DNA from: Paenibacillus silvisoli
GTDB taxonomy: Bacteria > Bacillota > Bacilli > Paenibacillales > Paenibacillaceae
Assembly (NCBI RefSeq): GCF_030866765.1
Contig: NZ_CP133017.1
Span: forward strand, 5,546,501 to 5,610,500
Reading direction: 5' to 3'
DNA: 64,000 bases
Part shown: piece after piece, positions 17,466 to 26,324 of the stretch
How the letters are laid out: each line of letters starts with the position of its first letter
Numbering within the stretch: the first letter of the stretch is position 1
Notes under the pieces: generated by a model
What the model was told of the DNA's origin: nothing
The model's database searches: none
What the model saw: only the letters and a program-made list of their open reading frames with translations
Program-made: the position numbers and the translations under genes

Positions 17466-18418
17466 TACCCGCTCACCTCAATTCCTTCGTTATATTCCGG
17501 TCGTCCGCAGTACCAAGTCACATTATGAATCGGCTTCAAAATATGGAGTACGTCCGACAGTAATTCTACGTCAATCGGTTCATCCGTCCATTCGGCGTTT
17601 TTGCGGATGTTGGCCGGGTTCGCCGTACTGACCAGCGTCGTCGGGATCCGCTCGTTCATCGTCGAGAATTGGACGGCAAGCTTGGCGATATCCGACCCTT
17701 GCTCCGCACAGTAGCGGGCTGCTTCCAGACAAACCTCTTTGATCCGCCTGCTGGCGGGATGCCAATCTGCCGTACCGCGCGTGCTGAGCAAGCCCATGGA
17801 GATCGGGGAGGCGTTCACCAGCCCGATCCCCTTCTCCTCCAGCAGCGGCAGCAGCCGCTCGGCCAGCGTCGTATCGTTCAAGGAATAGTGGCAGTACGAG
17901 ATGATGGCGTCCGCCTCGATCTGCGGCAGCACGGTTTCGAACATTTGCAGCGGAAGACCGCTGATGCCTGTATATCGGATTTTGCCCGCTTTTTTCAGCT
18001 CCACTATCGTTGGAAAAGCCTCTTCTACGATAATCGATGCAGGGACGAACTCGATGTCGTGCAGAAACAAGATATCGAGGTAATCCGTGTGCAGCCGGTT
18101 CAAGCTCTCCTCCACGCTGCTCAGGATACGTTCCCGGGAAAAATCAAAATGCACGCGCCCATATCGCCCGGCTTTGGAAGACAGCAGAAACCGGTCTCTC
18201 GGCACGTCGCGGAGCGCTTTGCCCAATACCGTTTCGGCCTCGGTCAGTCCATAAAAGGGAGCTACATCGATGAAGTTGATACCCGCATCGAGCGCCTCAT
18301 GAACGGTGCGAATACATTCGGACTCGTCTACATCTCGAAATACGGACCCAAGAGCGGACGCCCCAAAACTAAGCGCGGACACATCCAATCCAGTTGATCC
18401 AAGCTTCCGGTATTTCAT
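17465..18418 (-). CDS. Aldo/keto reductase (L-galactose/L-fucose dehydrogenase-like)
   Basis: A 317-residue TIM-barrel oxidoreductase. It has the Asp and Tyr of the catalytic tetrad in NFIDVAPFYG, the Lys in LLSSKAG and the His in DILFLHDIEF. The overall pattern matches the L-galactose or D-threo-aldose dehydrogenase branch of the AKR superfamily. The frame is open to 18568, but the real start is the ATG at 18418, which overlaps the uxaB stop (ATGA) and begins MKYRKLGSTGLDVSAL. It would turn a free L-sugar into a lactone, feeding the neighbouring uronate/aldonate enzymes. The exact substrate is an inference. Confidence 0.86.
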   Translation of the reverse strand: MKYRKLGSTGLDVSALSFGASALGSVFRDVDESECIRTVHEALDAGINFIDVAPFYGLTEAETVLGKALRDVPRDRFLLSSKAGRYGRVHFDFSRERILSSVEESLNRLHTDYLDILFLHDIEFVPASIIVEEAFPTIVELKKAGKIRYTGISGLPLQMFETVLPQIEADAIISYCHYSLNDTTLAERLLPLLEEKGIGLVNASPISMGLLSTRGTADWHPASRRIKEVCLEAARYCAEQGSDIAKLAVQFSTMNERIPTTLVSTANPANIRKNAEWTDEPIDVELLSDVLHILKPIHNVTWYCGRPEYNEGIEVSG

Positions 18419-19905
18419 CGCGCAATCTCTCCCTCCAATACTTGCATTGAAGCGGCCACTTGGCTTCCAAGTCCGCCTGCCTGCGTCAAATCGCAGCCCC
18501 AAATCTCGGTAAGAGCGAGCAGCTGGGCTACCGTCTCGTTCAATGGCCGCTGATCGGCGGAAGACCATATTGCCGCAATTTTTTCCAGCGACGCCGCATC
18601 GTCCCTGACTTCGTAGGTTCGGCCGCCAAGCGTGCTTCCGACGAAACCATCATCTACGCGGGTAATTCGGTAGTAACGCAGCAATCCGGCGAATGCTTCG
18701 ACGAGGCGGGCCGGAACCTCTTCTCCCCGTTCCGCATAGGCGAGCAGCGATGGCAGCAGCCGCGCTTTGAATTTACTAAGGCTGTTCATGGCAATGTCGT
18801 GCAGCCGGTGATTGATGAACGGGTTCAAAAATCGCTCGAAAACCGTGCCCGCGTAGGCCCTCAGCTCCTCCTGCGGCAGCGGAATCGTCGGCATGATCTC
18901 CTGCTCGACGGCTTCCCTTACGAACGCGCCAAAGCGCGGATGCTCCATCACTTCGCGCACATAGTCGAAGCCGCGCAGCAGCGCGAGCGGCGTCATCAGC
19001 GTGTGCGCGGCATTCAGCACGCGCACCTTGCGCTGCTGGTACGGCAGCAAATCCGGGACGAAGTGCACGTTGCAGCCGGCTTGCCGGAACGGCAGTTCTT
19101 TTTCCAGCTCCGGTTCGGCTTCGATCGCCCAGAGGTGATACGGCTCCGCCGTATCCAGCAGCCGATCCTCGTAGCTCCATTCCGCGAACCAGCTCTCCGC
19201 CTGCTCCTGATCCGGATAGCCCGTCACGATGCGATCCACGAGCGAGTTGAGAAACCGGTTATGCTCCACGACCCATTGCTGAAAAGCATCCGGCAACGCC
19301 CAATCCTCGCAATACCGCAGCACGCATCGACGCAGCTCATCCCCATTGCGCTCCAGCAGCTCGCAGGGCAGGAAAATCAACCCGCTCTCCGGGGTACCGC
19401 CGAGCGATAAATATCTGCGATGGAGCAGCCATGCGATTTTGCCCGGAAACGATTGAATCGGCGCGCCTTCGATGAGCGGCTCGGCTTGGTAGACCAGTCC
19501 GGCCTCCGTCGTGTTCGAGACGACGAAGCGCAGGGAAGCGCTTTCCGCAATGGCGGCTAGACGGCCCCAATCGCTGTACGGATCGAACACGGCCGAGAAT
19601 ACGCCGATCGTTTCCTTGACCGACACGCGCTCCCCGTTCTCGATCCCTCGCGTCACGAGCGTGTACAGCCCGTCTTGCGCGGCGATCGCTTCGATTTTCG
19701 CCCTTCCTTTGGGCCTTGGCTGGGTCAGCGCGATGCTCCCCTCGAACAAGCCCTGCTCCTTGCTGCGGTGAACCATCCAATCAAAGAAGCCTCTTAAGAA
19801 ATTGCCTTCCCCAATTTGCAGCACCGTAACGGGACTTTGCGTGGCTGCATCGGTTGCCTGCCGCTCCGCCTCATTCAGAAGCGAACGGTTGAGTAGCGTC
19901 GTCAT
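18415..19905 (-). CDS. uxaB: Tagaturonate reductase (altronate oxidoreductase)
   Basis: A 496-residue protein of the mannitol-dehydrogenase-like polyol family. It has the NAD-binding start VLQIGEGNFLRGFFDWMVHRS, the UxaB-type FVVSNTTEAG, and a C-terminal half with the active-site segment RVLNAAHTLMTPLALLRG. UxaB reduces tagaturonate to altronate in galacturonate catabolism. The frame is open to 19947, but AAAGGAG at 11 bases supports the ATG at 19905. It leads a three-gene operon and is divergent from an AraC regulator. No uxaA or uxaC is in the window, so the operon may serve a related L-sugar route. Confidence 0.88.
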   Translation of the reverse strand: MTTLLNRSLLNEAERQATDAATQSPVTVLQIGEGNFLRGFFDWMVHRSKEQGLFEGSIALTQPRPKGRAKIEAIAAQDGLYTLVTRGIENGERVSVKETIGVFSAVFDPYSDWGRLAAIAESASLRFVVSNTTEAGLVYQAEPLIEGAPIQSFPGKIAWLLHRRYLSLGGTPESGLIFLPCELLERNGDELRRCVLRYCEDWALPDAFQQWVVEHNRFLNSLVDRIVTGYPDQEQAESWFAEWSYEDRLLDTAEPYHLWAIEAEPELEKELPFRQAGCNVHFVPDLLPYQQRKVRVLNAAHTLMTPLALLRGFDYVREVMEHPRFGAFVREAVEQEIMPTIPLPQEELRAYAGTVFERFLNPFINHRLHDIAMNSLSKFKARLLPSLLAYAERGEEVPARLVEAFAGLLRYYRITRVDDGFVGSTLGGRTYEVRDDAASLEKIAAIWSSADQRPLNETVAQLLALTEIWGCDLTQAGGLGSQVAASMQVLEGEIAR

Positions 19906-20058
19906 CGTAGGCAAAACTCCTTTTGCATATAGTACGGGCTCATTCATTCCTACTCTTAATGTATCAGCAAATATGATCCATAATAGATCGAAATATTGCA
20001 GGTTTATACTCTATTTTGATATCGTTTAGAAAAAAGCCCCAGCAAGGAGCGCACCTGA

Positions 20059-20916
20059 ATGAAACCCGTCCGCATTGATGCTCAGCCGGAATTTCCGTTC
20101 GCCTTGACCTACCGGGACACCAAGCCGCCGCAGCGGGAGCTGCCCGATCACCTGCACGATTGGTACGAGCTCGTCTACGTCCACAGCGGCAAAGGCTCAT
20201 TCTTTATCGACCGGACGATCTATGACATGCGCGCAGGCGATCTATTCATTCTCCCCGGCAGCACGATCCATCGCGCGTTCCCGGACAAAGACGAGCCCGT
20301 CACCTCGACGGCGCTGTTTCTCAGCCCGATTCTGGTCGAGCAGCCGTCGCTCGGCGAAGCGTTCTCCTATCTGCAATGCTTCGAGCAAAGCCGAGCCAGC
20401 CGCAGCTTCAAGCTGGAGTGCCCGCCTGAGCTGCAGTCGCGCATAGAGCTTTGTCTAGACGAGATGGAGACCGAGCTTCGGTTGGGGCGGATCGGTTATC
20501 GCCATGCCGTCGTGCTGCTGACCGAGCAGCTGCTCCTCGCCGTTAACCGGGAGAAGAGCGGCGAGCTCAGGCCGAAGAGCTTGTCCTCGTTCAGCGGCCC
20601 TGCATGGATGCGGGATATTCTGCTCTACATCGACCACCGCTTCACCGAGGACATCGGCCTCGGCAGTCTGTGCGCCCGCGCGGCCGTCAGCCCGGCGCAT
20701 TTCAGCCGCGTGTTCAAGCAGTTGACGGGCATGAACGTCACCGGCTTCATCGCCGCCAAGCGCATCATCCGTGCCAAAGAGCTGCTGCTCGAGACGGACG
20801 ACAGCATCGCCACGATCGCCGCCGCGTGCGGGTTCGAGAGCATGCCCCATTTTCACCGCGTGTTCAAGGGGATCGTCGGGTTGACGCCGGCGGCGTTCCG
20901 GCAGCAGGCGGAATGA
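20059..20916 (+). CDS. AraC-family regulator of the uxaB operon
   Basis: A 285-residue regulator with an N-terminal cupin (residues 20-110, including LPDHLHDWYELVYVHSGKGSFF and AGDLFILPGSTIHRAF) that binds a sugar effector. Two C-terminal helix-turn-helix motifs follow, ending ATIAAACGFESMPHFHRVFKGIVGLTP. AAGGAG lies 12 bases before the ATG. It is transcribed divergently from uxaB with a 153-base gap and is the natural candidate activator. The effector is unknown. Confidence 0.88.
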   Translation: MKPVRIDAQPEFPFALTYRDTKPPQRELPDHLHDWYELVYVHSGKGSFFIDRTIYDMRAGDLFILPGSTIHRAFPDKDEPVTSTALFLSPILVEQPSLGEAFSYLQCFEQSRASRSFKLECPPELQSRIELCLDEMETELRLGRIGYRHAVVLLTEQLLLAVNREKSGELRPKSLSSFSGPAWMRDILLYIDHRFTEDIGLGSLCARAAVSPAHFSRVFKQLTGMNVTGFIAAKRIIRAKELLLETDDSIATIAAACGFESMPHFHRVFKGIVGLTPAAFRQQAE

Positions 20917-20918
20917 AA

Positions 20919-20951
20919 ATAAGCCCTGATCGCTTGGTGATCAGGGCTTAT
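20919..20951. terminator. Bidirectional terminator between araC and the sialidase-like gene
   Basis: ATAAGCCCTGATC pairs perfectly with GATCAGGGCTTAT around a 7-base loop. It serves both convergent genes. Confidence 0.85.
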
Positions 20952-20995
20952 GGCAAAATACAACATTCTCTACTCTCGCCACGCGTGCTAGACGC

Positions 20996-22018
20996 CTAAA
21001 CGCCGACCGTAACCCCCAGCCTCCAGAACGCAATCCGCTCCCGATTCCACGTATACGTGACATAAAGCTCGTCGCCGGCAGAGACGATGGCCGGATAAGA
21101 GTACTCCCCCGCTTCTTCCTCGAGCACGAATTCATCGCCCCACGTATGACCGTTATCGATCGAGAACCGAATGACAAGCGGCGTCCGCGGGCTGTCCGTC
21201 GCATAGCCGCTGACCGGGTTGTACACGAGCGCCAGCGTCCCGTTATCCAGCTTCGCGACATCGATGCCGCTGTTATTGTTCGGCAGCAGCGTCTGATACG
21301 CTTCGCACCACGTTTGCCCGCCGTCGACCGAATCGCTGCGGTAGATAAAGCCCTCCGTGCTGCGCAGCAGCATATGCACGCGAAGCTCGGCCGAGGACCA
21401 TAGGGTCGGCTGAATCAGCCCTTTCGCGAACCAGTGATCGGTGCCGACATAGCTGGACAGGTCCATCGGCACATGCTCGCTCTTCTCCCACGTGCGGCCG
21501 CCGTCCGCCGACCGATCGACAAACGCTTCCCAAATTTGTTTGCCGGGCGCATCGGGGTCATGCCGTTCAATCGATGACGGCGCCAGAATCGTCCCGTTCG
21601 GCAGGACGATCGGCTTGTTCCGAACCGGGCCGCGGCCGCCGATATCCCCTTCAACCAACTCCCGCGGCGCACGCCAAGTGAGGCCGCCGTCTTCGGACAC
21701 GGTCACGCGCGTGAACCAGTCCGTAATTTCATGTCCGACTTTGTAAAACAAGACAAGCATATGCTCATGTACGAAAAGCACCGGGTTCCAATGGGCGATG
21801 CCTTCCTCGTCAGCCGCTTTATACGGCGCCGACCACTCGCCGCCTTCGCCGCGGCGCGACATCCAGATCGCCACATCGCTCGACTTCTCATGCTTTCCGG
21901 CAAACCAGGCCGCGACAACGCCTCCTCCGGGCAACACCGCAACGGTAGAAGCGTGGGAGCTTTGGAAAGGCTGTTCACCTTGAAATATATATTGTTTTTC
22001 AGAAACGACGTCGATCAT
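20996..22018 (-). CDS. Sialidase-like (BNR/Asp-box) beta-propeller protein
   Basis: A 340-residue protein with four Asp-box motifs (SEDGGLTW, SADGGRTW, SVDGGQTW, SIDNGHTW), the mark of six-bladed sialidase folds. It has no signal peptide, so it is probably cytoplasmic. Many bacterial proteins of this class act on rhamnose- or uronate-containing glycans rather than sialic acid, and the neighbouring uronate genes fit that better. The frame is open to 22171, but AGGAGG about 9 bases upstream supports the ATG at 22018 (MIDVVSEKQ). Confidence 0.8.
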   Translation of the reverse strand: MIDVVSEKQYIFQGEQPFQSSHASTVAVLPGGGVVAAWFAGKHEKSSDVAIWMSRRGEGGEWSAPYKAADEEGIAHWNPVLFVHEHMLVLFYKVGHEITDWFTRVTVSEDGGLTWRAPRELVEGDIGGRGPVRNKPIVLPNGTILAPSSIERHDPDAPGKQIWEAFVDRSADGGRTWEKSEHVPMDLSSYVGTDHWFAKGLIQPTLWSSAELRVHMLLRSTEGFIYRSDSVDGGQTWCEAYQTLLPNNNSGIDVAKLDNGTLALVYNPVSGYATDSPRTPLVIRFSIDNGHTWGDEFVLEEEAGEYSYPAIVSAGDELYVTYTWNRERIAFWRLGVTVGV

Positions 22019-22142
22019 CACTGAATGCCTCCTTCTGCGATTGAATGTTATTGTCCAGCCTATCGTAATTGGAGGCGCGGAGCCGGGCAATTGGCATCTT
22101 TCGCCCGCTTCCCGATTTTCGTCACAAATCCGTAAAACCTTA

Positions 22143-22168
22143 CCCATTGTGCATATTTGCACAATGGG
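22143..22168. promoter_or_regulatory. Perfect inverted repeat, likely TetR operator
   Basis: CCCATTGTGCA and TGCACAATGGG flank a 4-base centre, a perfect 26-bp palindrome. It lies 47 bases upstream of the tetR start, adjacent to a TAATAT that could be the -10. The arm length and position are typical of TetR autoregulation and control of the exporter that follows. Confidence 0.75.
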
Positions 22169-22215
22169 CAATAATATGAGCAGGACTCATTCCCAGGAAA
22201 GGAGCAGCGTAGGTC

Positions 22216-22839
22216 GTGACCTTTCATTCCAAACCATCGTTACGCGATCAGAAAAAAGAAGCGACGGCCAGCGCGCTGGCTGAGGTCGCCTTCGAGCTGG
22301 CGCTCGAGCACGGGCTGGACGGCTTCGTTGTCGATGACGTCGTGCAGCGGGCCGGCTTCTCCAGAAGAACGTTCGCCAACTATTTCTCCTGTAAGGAGGA
22401 CGCGGTGGCGGCCGGGGCGATTACGATCAAAAACCCCGATGCCTACGAATCGTATCTTGCAGGCTTGCCCAAAGACACCTCCCCGCTCGAATTGATGTAC
22501 CTGCTGCTCAAAATGCAGCTCACCACCGCGTTCATGCAGCAGCTGCGCCAATTCGTCTCGCTGTCGAAGCGGCATCCTACGCTTGAGCCCTATCTGCTCA
22601 GCGTATTTCACCGGCTGCAGATGAGCGCTCAGGAAGTGATGAACGAGTTCTCTCAAGGGCGATATCCCAAAGGGTATACCCATCTCCTCGCTGGGGCAGT
22701 GTACGGGGCGTTCATGCCGTTACTGGACGGCAGCCTGAATGTTCACCTGCCGGGTCAAGCGGAAGAGGCTGCCGAAGGCGCACTCCCGTTCGAGCAATAT
22801 TTGGAGTCGATTTTCGCCTATTTACGAAACGGCTTCTAA
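22216..22839 (+). CDS. TetR-family regulator of the MMPL exporter
   Basis: A 207-residue regulator. The N-terminal HTH reads ALEHGLDGFVVDDVVQRAGFSRRTFANYFSCKEDAV, and the C-terminal ligand domain is divergent. The start is GTG at 22216, with AAAGGAG about 11 bases upstream. It is followed by the MMPL gene after 27 bases on the same strand and preceded by a perfect palindrome, so it should repress both itself and the exporter until a drug or lipid-like ligand binds. Confidence 0.9.
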   Translation: MTFHSKPSLRDQKKEATASALAEVAFELALEHGLDGFVVDDVVQRAGFSRRTFANYFSCKEDAVAAGAITIKNPDAYESYLAGLPKDTSPLELMYLLLKMQLTTAFMQQLRQFVSLSKRHPTLEPYLLSVFHRLQMSAQEVMNEFSQGRYPKGYTHLLAGAVYGAFMPLLDGSLNVHLPGQAEEAAEGALPFEQYLESIFAYLRNGF

Positions 22840-22866
22840 ATCAGACATAAAGGAGCACACCATTCC

Positions 22867-25212
22867 ATGTCCACATTTTTGTACAAGCTCGGGAAAGCCG
22901 CTTACGACAAGCCTTGGCATTTCCTCGTGAGCTGGATCATCGTTCTTGGCATCGTCGTCGGCATGATCGGCGTCAACGGCATTCATTCCAGCTCGGAAAT
23001 GAAAATCGAAGGCACCGAATCGCAAAAGGTGCTGGATCAATTGGCGGCGGAGCTTCCGGCCGCATCCGGCGGACAAGCCAGCATCGTGTTTACCGCGCCG
23101 GAAGGCGAACGGCTGGATACGAAAGAGCGGATTCCGCTCATCCAGAAAGCCGTGAACGACGTTTATCAGCTGGAGTATGTCATCAATCCGGCTGAATTGG
23201 CGGCGCAAGCCGGGGCCGCAGCCGGCGATCAGGCAGCACAAGCGCCGGCCGGAGACGCCAGCGCCGACGCCGGCAAAGCAGCAGCGGCTACCCAAGCTGC
23301 TTCCGCTCCGTACGGCCCGCTGATCGTAGACGGCGTGCCGGTCATCGGCGTCATGATTTCCGCCGACGGCAGCGTGGCGCTGTTCCAGTTCCAATTTACC
23401 GTCCAACAGACATCGCTGCCCGCATCCGTTCCGGATACGGTCATGGGTGCCGTTACGAACGCCGTACAGCAGGATGCCGGCATCACCGTCATCCCGAGCG
23501 AATCGCTCGCGACCAAAACCGCGATCGGATCGACGGAAGCCGTCGGCATCGTTGTGGCTGCGGTCGTCTTGTTCATCACGCTCGGCTCCGTCGTAGCGGC
23601 CGGCCTTCCGCTGCTCACCGCTCTCCTCGGCGTAGCGATCAGCGTAGGCGGCGCGTTTGCGCTCTCGAAATTCATTCATATTAACGACATTACGCCCGTA
23701 CTGGCGATCATGGTCGGCCTGGCCGTCGGCATCGACTATGCGCTCTTCATCGTCAACCGTCAGCGCCGCATGATCCTGGACCAGCGCCTGAGCGCCCGGG
23801 AAGCGGCAAGCCGTGCGATCGGCACGGCCGGCAGCGCCGTATTTTTCGCCGGACTGACGGTCATTATCGCCCTGTGCGGCATGCTCGTCATCGGTATCGG
23901 CTTCTTGTCCACGATGGCGCTGGTCGCCGCGGTCAGCGTGTTTGTCAACGTATTGCTGGCGCTGACCCTGCTGCCTGCGATGCTCGGCTTCGTCGGCGAA
24001 CGGATCTGCTCGGCTAAAGCCCGCAGCAAGAGCAGCGCCAATGCAAACAAAGCCGGCCATGGCTTCGCGCATCGCTGGGTGAACGGCGCGGTCAAATTCC
24101 GGTGGCTCATCATCGTCGGCGTCGTCGCCGTTCTGGGCGTGGCCGCTATTCCGGTAACGAAGATGGAATTGGCCATCCCTTCCGGCGCCTCGGCTAACTT
24201 GGATACGACGCAAAGACAGAGCTATGACGCCATTTCCAAAGGCTTCGGCGAAGGCTTCAACGGCCCGCTGCTTCTGGTCGCCGAACCGCAGGACGCGTCC
24301 GGCAAAATAACGCCGGAAATCATGGGCCAGCTGGCGCAACAGCTTCAAACGCACGAGAACGTCTCGCTCGTCAACCCGATGGGCATCAACCAGACCGGCG
24401 ACATGGCGATTATTAGTCTCATCCCGAAAACAGGTCCGACGGACGAGGCAACAAGAAAGCTCGTTGAAGACCTTCGGGCGCCGGATTCCAGCTTGGCGAA
24501 GGCGGCTGGCGTCACGATCGGCGTTACCGGCTTTACCGCGATCAATATCGATATGTCGTCCAAGCTCGCGGAAGCATTCCCGCTGTACATCGGCATTATC
24601 GTCATTCTGTCGATCATCATACTCTTGCTTGTATTCCGCTCGGTGATTATCCCGATCAAAGCAACGGTCGGATTTATTCTGAGCATACTGGCAACCTTCG
24701 GCTTGGCCACGGCCGTGTATCAATGGGGCTGGCTGCATGCCGTCTTCGGCTTCGACACCGGCGGCCCGCTGCTCAGCTTCATGCCGATTCTGGTTACGGG
24801 CATTTTGTACGGTCTGGCGATGGACTATCAAGTCTTCCTTGTCAGCTCCATGCGCGAAGCGTACGTCCATGGGCACAAAGGAACGTCAAGCGTCGTTCAC
24901 GGCTACGACCTCGCCAGCCGCGTCGTCCTGGCTGCGGCCGTCATCATGGTTTCCGTCTTTGCTGGCTTCATCTTCGCACCGGATGCGATGATCAAGCAGA
25001 TCGGCTTCGCGCTCGCGGCAGGCATTCTGATCGATGCCTTTATCGTTCGGATGACGCTCGTTCCGGCTGTCATGGCGGTCTTCAAAGATCAAGCGTGGTG
25101 GCTGCCCCGCTGGCTGGATCGTCTGCTTCCGAACCTCGACGTGGAAGGCGACAAGCTGATCTCCAAGCTGAACCAGCAGGACAGCGTAAGCAGGAAAACG
25201 AAAGTCGGCTAA
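22867..25212 (+). CDS. MMPL-family (RND superfamily) membrane exporter
   Basis: A 781-residue transporter with twelve predicted membrane helices in two halves, each with an extracytoplasmic domain. The conserved charged motifs of the family are present: GLAVGIDYALFIVNRQRR in the first half and YGLAMDYQVFLVSS in the second. An Ala/Gln-rich insert (about residues 115-145) lies in the first outer loop. MMPL proteins such as YdgH/YdfJ export lipids or hydrophobic drugs using the proton gradient. AAGGAG precedes the ATG. Confidence 0.92.
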   Translation: MSTFLYKLGKAAYDKPWHFLVSWIIVLGIVVGMIGVNGIHSSSEMKIEGTESQKVLDQLAAELPAASGGQASIVFTAPEGERLDTKERIPLIQKAVNDVYQLEYVINPAELAAQAGAAAGDQAAQAPAGDASADAGKAAAATQAASAPYGPLIVDGVPVIGVMISADGSVALFQFQFTVQQTSLPASVPDTVMGAVTNAVQQDAGITVIPSESLATKTAIGSTEAVGIVVAAVVLFITLGSVVAAGLPLLTALLGVAISVGGAFALSKFIHINDITPVLAIMVGLAVGIDYALFIVNRQRRMILDQRLSAREAASRAIGTAGSAVFFAGLTVIIALCGMLVIGIGFLSTMALVAAVSVFVNVLLALTLLPAMLGFVGERICSAKARSKSSANANKAGHGFAHRWVNGAVKFRWLIIVGVVAVLGVAAIPVTKMELAIPSGASANLDTTQRQSYDAISKGFGEGFNGPLLLVAEPQDASGKITPEIMGQLAQQLQTHENVSLVNPMGINQTGDMAIISLIPKTGPTDEATRKLVEDLRAPDSSLAKAAGVTIGVTGFTAINIDMSSKLAEAFPLYIGIIVILSIIILLLVFRSVIIPIKATVGFILSILATFGLATAVYQWGWLHAVFGFDTGGPLLSFMPILVTGILYGLAMDYQVFLVSSMREAYVHGHKGTSSVVHGYDLASRVVLAAAVIMVSVFAGFIFAPDAMIKQIGFALAAGILIDAFIVRMTLVPAVMAVFKDQAWWLPRWLDRLLPNLDVEGDKLISKLNQQDSVSRKTKVG

Positions 25213-25216
25213 TATT

Positions 25217-25260
25217 AAAAAAGGTACAGACTCCTTCAATCAGGAGCCTGTACCTTTTTT
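25217..25260. terminator. Bidirectional terminator after the MMPL gene
   Basis: AAAAAAGGTACAG and CTGTACCTTTTTT form the outer stem, with CTCCT/AGGAG inside. It serves the MMPL gene and the convergent AraC gene, whose stop is adjacent. Confidence 0.88.
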
Positions 25261-25261
25261 G

Positions 25262-26161
25262 TTAAGAGAGCCTTGCTTTCACCGTTCTCGCATACTCCGT
25301 CGGGGTCATACCCGCATGCTTCTTGAACGCTTTCGAAAAAGAATGGATGCTGCTGAAGCCGAGCTTCTCCGCGATTTCCGTCATATTGTCCGTATTCTCG
25401 CGGATCATCAGCTTGGCCTTCTCCACTCTCGCGTTAGCGGCGTAGGCCATGACCGAATAACCGGTCGTTCGCTTGAATAGTTCTTTCAGCTTCGTTTTCC
25501 CGATCATGAACGTTCGGCTAATGTCGTCCAACGAAACCGCTTCGTCTAAGCGATCGTCCAAATATTTCGCGATATGATGGGCCAGCTCGTCGTTCGTCCG
25601 TTCCTTGGCGGCGGAGGAAAGCTGTACCGCTTTGGATTGCATCGTTTGTCTTCGAAGAAGGCGCAGCAGGAAAGCTTCCAAATAACATTTGATCAGCTGC
25701 TCGCTGCCGACGCTGGCATCCTCGCGGCGCTTGAGCGGATGCTGAAACGGGAATTCGAACGCGTTCATGCCTTCCTTTACGATGCCGGCCAGCATATTGC
25801 GTTCCTCGTCGTCCAGGGCGAGCACCAAATCGCGAAAATGCCCGATCGCTTCCGAGCCGCATTCAAACGTCATGACGATTAAATTCGGCGCTTTGCCGCC
25901 TACCGCATAGAAGCGGTGGTATTCGTTCGGCTTATGAAAAATCATCATGCCCTGCTTCAGCACATGACGCGTATCATCCGCCATGACCTCGATCTCGCCG
26001 CGGTCGACGTACAGAAACTCCCAGAAATTATGGCGTTCCCCCGTAAACTCGTAATTTTTGCCGAATTCGAAATAGAACATCGTGATGATCTGGTCGATCA
26101 CGATCGTTTGCTCCAGACGCGTCCGATGATAGGCGTCCGAAACCGGTTGCGCTTGTTCCAT
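25262..26161 (-). CDS. AraC-family regulator, divergent from a MocA dehydrogenase
   Basis: A 299-residue regulator. The cupin-like N-terminal half (HNFWEFLYVDRGEIEVMAD and QGMMIFHKPNEYHRFYA) is followed by an AraC DNA-binding domain ending EIAEKLGFSSIHSFSKAFKKHAGMTPTEY. The start at 26161 is preceded by GGGGGAGG. It is divergent from the MocA-type dehydrogenase at 26325, with 163 bases between, and is its likely regulator. The effector is unknown. Confidence 0.88.
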   Translation of the reverse strand: MEQAQPVSDAYHRTRLEQTIVIDQIITMFYFEFGKNYEFTGERHNFWEFLYVDRGEIEVMADDTRHVLKQGMMIFHKPNEYHRFYAVGGKAPNLIVMTFECGSEAIGHFRDLVLALDDEERNMLAGIVKEGMNAFEFPFQHPLKRREDASVGSEQLIKCYLEAFLLRLLRRQTMQSKAVQLSSAAKERTNDELAHHIAKYLDDRLDEAVSLDDISRTFMIGKTKLKELFKRTTGYSVMAYAANARVEKAKLMIRENTDNMTEIAEKLGFSSIHSFSKAFKKHAGMTPTEYARTVKARLS

Positions 26162-26324
26162 GGCCTCCCCCTCCGAACGATTACCGTATTACTAAGACTA
26201 GCTTATCAGAGAGTTCGTTTCGAAGCACCTGCTTGGATAAAAAATACGGCTTTTCTGACAAAGAAAACGGATGATGCTCCGCCTTATACTGATTCCATAA
26301 ACGATTCAAGGAGGGCTTAACCCC

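Noticed and set aside
22822..24876. A 684-residue open frame on the minus strand opposite the MMPL gene
   Set aside because: It is the antisense of a clear MMPL gene in GC-rich DNA. The peptide is Arg/Asp/His-rich, with no domain.
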